From Paracoccus gahaiensis (GTDB lineage: Bacteria > Pseudomonadota > Alphaproteobacteria > Rhodobacterales > Rhodobacteraceae), in the NCBI RefSeq assembly GCF_005048225.1, contig NZ_SUNI01000024.1, forward strand, positions 1 through 50,836: a DNA stretch of 50,836 bases, read 5' to 3'. Position 1 is the stretch's first letter. Every line of letters begins with the position of its first letter. The translations under genes were made by a program, and so were the position numbers. Shown in pieces: positions 45,393 to 50,836 of the stretch. Under the pieces are notes generated by a model. It ran no database searches and was not told the DNA's origin. It saw only the letters and a program-made list of their open reading frames with translations.

Positions 45393-47321
45393 TTAGAACC
45401 GCACCACGGCGGTGGCGGCGATGCTGCGGCCGGGTTCGCGCTGGCCGACCACTTCGGTGAAATCGCCGCCATAGCTGGCGCGGTCCACATAAGCGCGGTC
45501 GAAAAGGTTCGTGACCTCGGCGCGCAGGGTGACATTGTCCAGGGCCGCCGGCGCGTATTCCGCGAAGACGTCCACGACGGTATAGCCCGGCCAGTCGCTG
45601 TCGGTGTCACTGGCCCGGGTCCTTTCGGTGATCGCGTGCTGGACGATGCCGCCAAGCGTCAGGCCGGGCCGGATCTCGTGGCGCGCCTCCAGCGTCACCA
45701 TGGCGCCCGGCACGGTGCCCAGCTCGCGCAGATCGAAGCTGGAGGCCCCACGCCCGTCCAGCGTCACCTCGGTATCGCTGTAGCGCAGGGCCGCGAAGCC
45801 GCCCTGCCAGTCCTGCCGGGCGGACAGGCGGAAGCCCTCGCTGTCCAGCTCGCGGGCGGTCAGGCCCTTGCGCAGATTGCCGATGCGGGTCCGGAAGATC
45901 TCGGCCCCCAGGGTGGTGCCGCCCCGCTGCCATTCGGCCCCCAGCACCCCGTTCCGGCCCCGCGTCGCGCCAAGCGCGTCATAGGCGTCGGGCGCCGAGA
46001 CATCGTCCAACTCGTAGACCGAAGCCAGCTGCGTGCCGCCGAAGACGCTGGAGGCGGCGGCCTTCACCGACAGCGCCTCGGTCACATGCCAGGTCAGCGC
46101 GCCGTTGACGCTGGCCCCGTCGGTGTCGACCGACTGCCCCGCGACCCCGGTGAAGCGGTTCTGATCATAGCGCAGGCCGGCGCTGTAATCGATGGGCCCG
46201 TGGTTGCCGCGCGCCTGCGCGAAGAGGCCGGCGGTGCGGCGCTCTTCGTCGAAGGCCAGCATCGCGCCGCGGAACTGGCCCGCATAGCGGCCCCGGCTGC
46301 GGGCCGCGTCCAGCCCGACCGTCACCTCGGCGCCGCCCAGCTGGAACCGGTTCTGCGCGACGAGGCTGAGGGTCCGGGCGCGGCCGGTGTTGAAATCGGG
46401 CGCGGACTTGCCGGGGGTGGCCAGATCGAACGTGTCGAGCCTGCTTTCGCTGCGGGCGATGCGGATCTCGGGGTCCAGCAGGCCATCGGCGGCGGTGCGG
46501 CGCAGGGTCAGGGTCCGGGTGGTCTGCTCCAGCGCATAGCGCCGCGTCTCGGGCGTGGGACGCCCGCCGATCACGCCGCCCAGATTGGCGCGATAGGGGC
46601 GCAGCGCATCGTCCTTGAACCCGAGCGCGCCCAGCTCGGCCCGCCAGTCGCCCATCTGCAGGCCCAGCTTCAGCGCATGGCTGGTCATGTCGGCCCCGGT
46701 GCGCGGCACGACCGTTCCGTCGCCATCCGCGTAGGCGTTGCCCGTCGCGCGCTTGCCATAGACCAGCGCATCGACCGGCCCCTGCCGCCCGTACAGCGCC
46801 AGCGCGCCGGTCGCCGTGTCGCCGTTGCCGGCATATCCGAGCGTGGCCTGACCGCCGAAGCTGCGGCCCGGCTCCAGCAGGTCCAGCGCCGATTTCGTCT
46901 CATAGGCCAGACTGCCGGCCAGGGCCGCGAAACCTGCATCCGCAGGGGCCACGCCCGCATCGACGCGCGCGGCCTTCAGCAGGTTCGGGTCGATGATGTT
47001 CGTGCCGGTATGGTGGAACATGCGGTTGTTCTGCGCCGCCCCGTCCACGCTGACGGCCAGCTGCTGCTCGTCGATGCCGTTGACGAAGACGCGCTCGGCG
47101 ATGGCGATGGCGCCGCCCACGGTCACGCTCGGTTCGGCGCGGAACACATCCTTCAGCGTGCCGGTGCGGGCATCCTCGATCTGCGCCCCGGAGACGGCGA
47201 TCGGGCCGGAGGGATCCTCGGCGGTCAGGGGGATCGGGTCCAGCAGGATCGCTTGCGCAAAGGCCTGGACGGGGCAGAGGGCAGAGCCGAGCAGCAGGGC
47301 TGCCAGCGACAGGTTCGACAT
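45393..47321 (-). CDS. TonB-dependent receptor (heme/metal-chelate type)
   Basis: 642 residues from ATG 47321, chosen over ATG 47336 because GGAG lies six bases before it and the signal peptide MSNLSLAALLLGSALCPVQA follows directly. The plug has TLKDVFRAEPSVTVGG, RVFVNGIDEQQLAVSVDG, then NRMFHHTGTNIIDPNLLK and VDAGVAPADAGFAALAG. The barrel closes with NLFDRAYVDRASYGGDF and VVRF. This plug wording is seen in heme and related outer-membrane receptors, but I cannot name the ligand. There are no transport or regulator genes beside it, so it is an orphan receptor. It converges on the AlgE-like gene; the 79-base gap there shows no terminator. Confidence 0.85.
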   Translation of the reverse strand: MSNLSLAALLLGSALCPVQAFAQAILLDPIPLTAEDPSGPIAVSGAQIEDARTGTLKDVFRAEPSVTVGGAIAIAERVFVNGIDEQQLAVSVDGAAQNNRMFHHTGTNIIDPNLLKAARVDAGVAPADAGFAALAGSLAYETKSALDLLEPGRSFGGQATLGYAGNGDTATGALALYGRQGPVDALVYGKRATGNAYADGDGTVVPRTGADMTSHALKLGLQMGDWRAELGALGFKDDALRPYRANLGGVIGGRPTPETRRYALEQTTRTLTLRRTAADGLLDPEIRIARSESRLDTFDLATPGKSAPDFNTGRARTLSLVAQNRFQLGGAEVTVGLDAARSRGRYAGQFRGAMLAFDEERRTAGLFAQARGNHGPIDYSAGLRYDQNRFTGVAGQSVDTDGASVNGALTWHVTEALSVKAAASSVFGGTQLASVYELDDVSAPDAYDALGATRGRNGVLGAEWQRGGTTLGAEIFRTRIGNLRKGLTARELDSEGFRLSARQDWQGGFAALRYSDTEVTLDGRGASSFDLRELGTVPGAMVTLEARHEIRPGLTLGGIVQHAITERTRASDTDSDWPGYTVVDVFAEYAPAALDNVTLRAEVTNLFDRAYVDRASYGGDFTEVVGQREPGRSIAATAVVRF

Positions 47322-47622
47322 CACAGACTCCATCATGAGAAACGAAGGGGCTTGCGATGGCGGGAAGGGCGCAATGGCTGGCGGTGGGACCGTGATAGCC
47401 AGAACCGATCACGATGGGAAGCGGGCATCCGCGCCTTCACGGCCCCTTGCGCCCAGGCAGGGGCGTGGTCTGCCGGCGTTTGGTCCCAAAAATGCGGCAG
47501 GTTCCTGCTGAACATGCGCGGGGAGTCTTTCGTCGGGCGCCGGTTCATGACACACGGACATGCAACAAGAGCGGTGCGTCCCCGAGTCGCGATCCGTCCC
47601 AAAGCAGGAGCAGAGTTTCGAC
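47322..47622. other. Non-coding region between TonB receptor and minC
   Basis: No gene fits here. A potentially structured segment spans 47385-47488: TGGGACC (47385-47391) pairs with GGTCCCA (47482-47488), enclosing CGTGAT/ATCACG (47391-47396, 47408-47413), GCGG/CCGC (47421-47424, 47429-47432) and GCCCC/GGGGC (47442-47446, 47460-47464). It could be a leader RNA of the receptor on the minus strand. AGGAG at 47606-47610 serves minC. Confidence 0.4.
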
Positions 47623-48399
47623 GTGTCAGAACGGAACGCCCGGACGCGGCATGATCCCATGCCGGCAACCGTCGCCGCTTTCCAGGTGCGCGGCCGCTTC
47701 CTGACCGCGCTGGCCATCCGCATCGATACCGACGCCGTGGGCGAGGCCTTCTATGCGCAGCTGGACGACCAGCTGCGCCGGACGCCGCAGTTCTTCGCGG
47801 GTGCGCCGGTGGTGCTGGACCTGATCAATGCCCCGGGTTTCCGGGATGCCGACCGCATGCGCGAGCTGGTGGGCAATTTGCGCCAGCGCGAGCTGCGCGT
47901 CTTCGGCGTCCAGAGCGCGCGCGGCATGGACGACGCCGCCCTGCAGCAGATGGGCCTGATCCCGGTGATGACCGGCCGCGACGCGCCCCTGCCGCGCGAG
48001 GGCGTCCCGGCCCGCACCGCCGCCGCCACGGGCGCTGCGGCCGCGGCCCCGGCACCCGCGCCGCGCCCGGTCCAGAACAAGGTCATCCGCTCGCCCGTCC
48101 GCTCGGGCCAGATGATCGTGGCCGATCAGGGCGACCTGACGGTGATCGGCTCGGTCGCCTCGGGGGCCGAGCTGGTCGCTTCGGGCAACATCCATGTCTA
48201 CGGCCCCCTGCGCGGCCGGGCCATGGCCGGCTGCCACGGCGACGAGAGCGCGCATATCTTCTGCCAGAGCCTGGACGCCGAGCTGGTAGCCATCGCGGGC
48301 CTCTACCGGACCAGCGAGACGCTGGAGGATGCCGCCCGGCAACGCTGCACGCATATATACCTGGAGGATGAAAAACTTCGCATGGAGGTGATCGCATGA
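47623..48399 (+). CDS. minC: Septum site-determining protein MinC
   Basis: 258 residues from GTG 47623 (AGGAG 12 bases upstream); ATG 47659 is an alternative that would begin MPATVAAFQVRG. The N-terminal MinC_N domain is at about 12-110 (FQVRGRFLTALAIRID, VVLDLINAPGF, RELRVFGVQ). After an Ala/Pro-rich linker comes the beta-helical MinC_C domain: RSGQMIVADQGDLTVIGSVA, GAELVASGNIHVYGPLRGRA and IFCQSLDAELVAIAG. It blocks FtsZ assembly away from mid-cell when recruited by MinD. It overlaps minD by four bases. Confidence 0.95.
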   Translation: MSERNARTRHDPMPATVAAFQVRGRFLTALAIRIDTDAVGEAFYAQLDDQLRRTPQFFAGAPVVLDLINAPGFRDADRMRELVGNLRQRELRVFGVQSARGMDDAALQQMGLIPVMTGRDAPLPREGVPARTAAATGAAAAAPAPAPRPVQNKVIRSPVRSGQMIVADQGDLTVIGSVASGAELVASGNIHVYGPLRGRAMAGCHGDESAHIFCQSLDAELVAIAGLYRTSETLEDAARQRCTHIYLEDEKLRMEVIA

Positions 48400-49244
48400 C
48401 GACAGAACCCAAGAACACGCCGCCCCTCGGGCGGGTCATCGTGGTCACGTCGGGCAAGGGGGGCGTGGGCAAGACGACCTCCTCCGCCGCGATCTCGGCG
48501 GGGCTGGCCAAGGCGGGTTTCCGCACGGTCGTGATCGACTTCGACGTGGGCCTGCGCAACCTGGACATGACCATGGGATGCGAACGCCGGGTCGTCTTCG
48601 ACTTCATCAACGTCATCCAGGGCGATGCGCGGCTGAAACAGGCGCTGATCAAGGACAAGCGGCTTGAGACGCTGTTCATCCTGCCGACCTCGCAGACCCG
48701 CGACAAGGACGCCCTGACCAAGGACGGCGTCGAGAAGGTCCTGACCGAGCTGAAGACCGAGTTCGACTATATCATCTGCGACAGCCCCGCCGGGATCGAG
48801 CATGGCGCCCAGATGGCGATGCATTTCGCCGACGAGGCGGTGGTGGTGACCAACCCCGAAGTCTCGTCCGTGCGCGACAGCGACCGCATCCTTGGCCTTC
48901 TGAGCAGCCAGACCCACCGCGCCGAATCCGCCGGCGCCGAGCCGATCAAGGCGCAGGTCCTGATCACGCGCTATGACCAGGCGCGGGTCGACATCGGCGA
49001 GATGATGACCGTGACCGACGTGCTGGAGATCCTGGCCGTGCCGCTTCTGGGCGTGATCCCGGAAAGCAAGGCGATCCTGAAGGCCTCGAACGTGGGCACG
49101 CCCGTCGTGCTGGACGGCCCCTCGGCCGCGGCGCAGGCCTACGAGGATGCAGTGTCGCGCCTGACCGGCACCCAGGTCGAGATGCGCATGCAGGGCGAGC
49201 GTCGTCCGGGCCTCTTCCAGCGCCTGTTCGGACGTGCGTCATGA
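48396..49244 (+). CDS. minD: Septum site-determining ATPase MinD
   Basis: 282 residues; ATGA overlaps at both ends. The deviant Walker A KGGVGKTT (21-28) with its signature Lys is followed by VVIDFDVGLRNLDMTMGCER, DYIICDSPAGIEHGA and VTNPEVSSVRDSDRILG, all diagnostic for MinD. The C-terminus RRPGLFQRLFGR is the amphipathic membrane-targeting helix. It binds the membrane with ATP, recruits MinC and is released by MinE. Confidence 0.97.
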   Translation: MTTEPKNTPPLGRVIVVTSGKGGVGKTTSSAAISAGLAKAGFRTVVIDFDVGLRNLDMTMGCERRVVFDFINVIQGDARLKQALIKDKRLETLFILPTSQTRDKDALTKDGVEKVLTELKTEFDYIICDSPAGIEHGAQMAMHFADEAVVVTNPEVSSVRDSDRILGLLSSQTHRAESAGAEPIKAQVLITRYDQARVDIGEMMTVTDVLEILAVPLLGVIPESKAILKASNVGTPVVLDGPSAAAQAYEDAVSRLTGTQVEMRMQGERRPGLFQRLFGRAS

Positions 49245-49519
49245 ACCTGTTCGGATTTGCCCGCAAGAAGCCCCCGATCCCAAGCGCGCACACGGCCAAG
49301 GATCGCCTGCAGATCCTTCTGGCCCACGAGCGCAGCAGCAGCGGCACCGCCGAGGCGGATTACCTGCCGATGCTGCAGCGCGACATCGTAGCCGCGATCC
49401 GCAAGCACGTCCCCATCGGGGACAAGGATGTCGAGGTCCGCATGGAACGCGGCGACCAGATGTCCAGTCTTGAGATCAACATCGAACTGCCCGCCGCCGC
49501 CGCGTCGAAGGCCGGCTGA
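49241..49519 (+). CDS. minE: Cell division topological specificity factor MinE
   Basis: 92 residues. MNLFGFARKK is the N-terminal membrane-binding helix, AKDRLQILLAHERS is the anti-MinCD segment that stimulates MinD, and the dimerisation part has YLPMLQRDIVAAIRKHVPI and SSLEINIELP. It is coupled to minD by an ATGA overlap and completes the minCDE operon. A hairpin follows 25 bases after its stop. Confidence 0.96.
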   Translation: MNLFGFARKKPPIPSAHTAKDRLQILLAHERSSSGTAEADYLPMLQRDIVAAIRKHVPIGDKDVEVRMERGDQMSSLEINIELPAAAASKAG

Positions 49520-49544
49520 CAGCTTGGACTGACCGCCCTGCCAG

Positions 49545-49565
49545 CAACCCCGGCCTCCGGGGTTG
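49545..49565 (+). terminator. Terminator after minCDE
   Basis: CAACCCCGG (49545-49553) pairs perfectly with CCGGGGTTG (49557-49565) around three bases, followed by TCTTG, a weak T-tract. Confidence 0.75.
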
Positions 49566-49612
49566 TCTTGCGTTGCGGGGCCATGGGGCGGAATCGGTCA
49601 TCGAACCCGATA

Positions 49613-49629
49613 TCGACGCTAAGCGTCGA
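49613..49629. terminator. Short perfect palindrome between convergent genes
   Basis: TCGACGCT (49613-49620) and AGCGTCGA (49622-49629) are perfect inverted arms, 38 bases after the end of the permease gene on the minus strand. It is probably a terminator for that gene, although no T-tract follows. Confidence 0.4.
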
Positions 49630-49666
49630 AATCTGAAGCCCACGCCAAGCTGTCCCGCATACTCCC

Positions 49667-50836
49667 TCAATCCCGCCCGCGCAGCACCTGCGCGGGGCGG
49701 GCGGCCAGCGGGCGCCAGGCGAAGGCCAGCCCGGCCAGCAGGGTGACCAGGATCCCGCCGCCCACGATCATCATCGCCGATCCCAGGTCCAGCCGGAACG
49801 GCACCTGCATGACGAAGCGGCTGACGGCCCATCCGGCCAGCCCCCCGGCGATCAGCGCGACCAGCCCCGCCGCCGCCCCCAGGATCCCCGAGCGCAGGGC
49901 AAAGCTGGCCAGGATCCGCCGCCGGGTGGCGCCCAGGGTCTTGAGGACCGCAGCCTCGTAGACTCGGGCGGGCTCTCCGGCCGCCGCCGCGCCGATCAGC
50001 ACGACGAAGCCCGTCACCAGCGTCGCCGCCGCCGCCCAGGAGGTCGCCGCCGCGATCCCCGCCAAGGCATCGGCGGCGCGGTCGATGGCCTCGCGCACCG
50101 GGATGGCGGTGACATTGGGAAAGCGCGTGCCCAGGTCGCGCAGGATCCGCGCCTCGGCCTCGGGGCCCGCATGGACGGTGGCGATATGGGTGTGCGGCGC
50201 GCCCTGCAGCGCGGCAGGGTCCAGCGCCATCACGAAGCCGATCCCCGCATCCGAGAAATCGACCTCGCGCAGGCTGGCGATGGTGGCGGTCAGGTCGCGG
50301 CCCAGGATGTTGACGGTGATCGTGTCGCCAAGGCTCAGGCCGATCTCGGTCGCGATCTCGTCGGAAAAGCTGGCCAGCGGGGGCCCTGCATAATCCTCGG
50401 GCCACCATTCGCCTTGGGTGATCTGCGTGCCGGGCGGCGGGGTGGCGGCATAGGTCACGCCCCGGTCGCCGCGCAGCACCCAGTGATCGCCCGCCACCTC
50501 GCGAGCGGGGCGGTCGTTGATTTGGGTGATGACGCCGCGCAGCATGGGGGCGGTCTGCACGTCCGAGACCAGCGGATCGTCGGTCAGGCGGGCGCGCACG
50601 TCCTCCAGCTGGTCGGGCTGGATGTCGAGGAAGAAATAGGTGGGCGCGCGGTCCGGCAGCTCGGTCGCGATGGCGCGGCGCAGGTTCGAATCCACCTGCC
50701 CCACGGCGGCCAGCACGGTCAGGCCCAGCCCCAAAGACAGGATGACCGACAGCGCCTCGTCGCGCGGCCCGCCGATGGCCGACAGGGCCAGCCGCAGCGC
50801 CGGGCGGCCCTGCAGCGTGCGCGCCCGGCCCGCCCG
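49667..50836 (-). CDS. FtsX-like ABC transporter permease (5' partial)
   Basis: The frame is open from the right edge to TGA at 49667-49669, giving 389 C-terminal residues. An FtsX-like pattern is visible: a membrane segment LSVILSLGLGLTVLA, a long periplasmic part (TYFFLDIQPDQLEDVRARL, with GDHWVLRGDRG), then helices with GFVVLIGAAAAGEPARVYEA, VLKTLGATRRRILASFALR and the closing FAWRPLAARPAQVLRGRD. This order resembles the large YbbP-type permeases, which carry two such repeats and work with a YbbA-like ATPase. The partner gene would lie to the right. Substrate unknown; lipoprotein or lipid handling is usual for the group. Confidence 0.85.
   Translation of the reverse strand, partial: RAGRARTLQGRPALRLALSAIGGPRDEALSVILSLGLGLTVLAAVGQVDSNLRRAIATELPDRAPTYFFLDIQPDQLEDVRARLTDDPLVSDVQTAPMLRGVITQINDRPAREVAGDHWVLRGDRGVTYAATPPPGTQITQGEWWPEDYAGPPLASFSDEIATEIGLSLGDTITVNILGRDLTATIASLREVDFSDAGIGFVMALDPAALQGAPHTHIATVHAGPEAEARILRDLGTRFPNVTAIPVREAIDRAADALAGIAAATSWAAAATLVTGFVVLIGAAAAGEPARVYEAAVLKTLGATRRRILASFALRSGILGAAAGLVALIAGGLAGWAVSRFVMQVPFRLDLGSAMMIVGGGILVTLLAGLAFAWRPLAARPAQVLRGRD

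Noticed and set aside
47496..47509. A B12-box-like string (minus strand AGCAGGAACCTGCC) upstream of the TonB receptor, suggesting a cobalamin riboswitch.
   Set aside because: The CCCCGC-ACTGT core and other conserved segments are missing, the string is simply a small palindrome, and the rest of the riboswitch would have to lie inside minC.

Overview
The window looks like a chromosomal segment of a high-G+C alphaproteobacterium, most likely a Paracoccus-like member of the Rhodobacterales. The reasons are the strongly G/C-biased third codon positions, the HWE-family kinase, the SigF/NrsF regulatory pair, the minCDE operon, and many tightly overlapping (ATGA, TGATG, GTGA) gene starts. The taxon is an inference. 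I saw no rRNA, tRNA, insertion sequence, phage gene or CRISPR array.

Layout. (1) 1-6146: a sugar module with a ribose-type binding protein (cut by the left edge), a Tat-exported hydroxypyruvate-isomerase-like TIM barrel, a GMC oxidoreductase with its Tat-exported small subunit, a secreted DUF1080 3-keto-glycoside hydrolase/lyase and a second secreted TIM-barrel isomerase. Together they look like a periplasmic 3-keto-sugar pathway. Three related LacI-type operator-like sequences flank it. (2) 6289-7533: an isolated glycosyltransferase. (3) 7640-13360: a ferric hydroxamate uptake locus (TonB receptor, FhuD, fused FhuB, FhuC). (4) 13444-18051: a polyamine ABC transporter (potABCD) with a racemase-like gene. 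(5) 18146-27760: amine/polyamine catabolism with a TetR regulator, amidohydrolase, DUF3237 protein, two class III aminotransferases, a carnitine-dehydrogenase-like enzyme, a GntR regulator, an SDR and a gamma-glutamylamide-synthetase-like enzyme.

(6) 27805-32600 (minus strand): a complete bufferin-type RiPP operon. It carries the precursor bufA (DUF2282), MNIO enzyme bufB (DUF692), partner bufC (DUF2063) and bufD (DoxX), followed by a CcdA-like membrane thiol transporter, a thioredoxin-like protein, the ECF sigma factor SigF and its membrane anti-sigma factor NrsF. A good match to the Caulobacter SigF promoter consensus lies just upstream of bufA, so the operon probably encodes its own metal-responsive control. 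(7) 32758-36110: an HWE sensor kinase, then an OmpR-type two-component system.

(8) 36330-45313: six closely packed genes with no function I recognise as described. They encode three glycosyltransferases, a type I ABC exporter, an unusual protein with two complete phosphotransferase (APH-like) catalytic domains plus an orphan third N-lobe motif, and an AlgE-like outer-membrane barrel. This looks like a self-contained system to make, export and secrete a glycan or glycoconjugate. (9) 45393-47321: a second TonB-dependent receptor, followed by about 300 non-coding bases. (10) 47623-49519: minCDE. (11) 49667 to the right edge: the C-terminal part of an FtsX-like permease.

The best candidates for new biology are the glycan/tandem-kinase cluster (8), the bufferin operon with a built-in thiol-redox pair and SigF-NrsF control (6), and the fully exported keto-sugar module with its operators (1).
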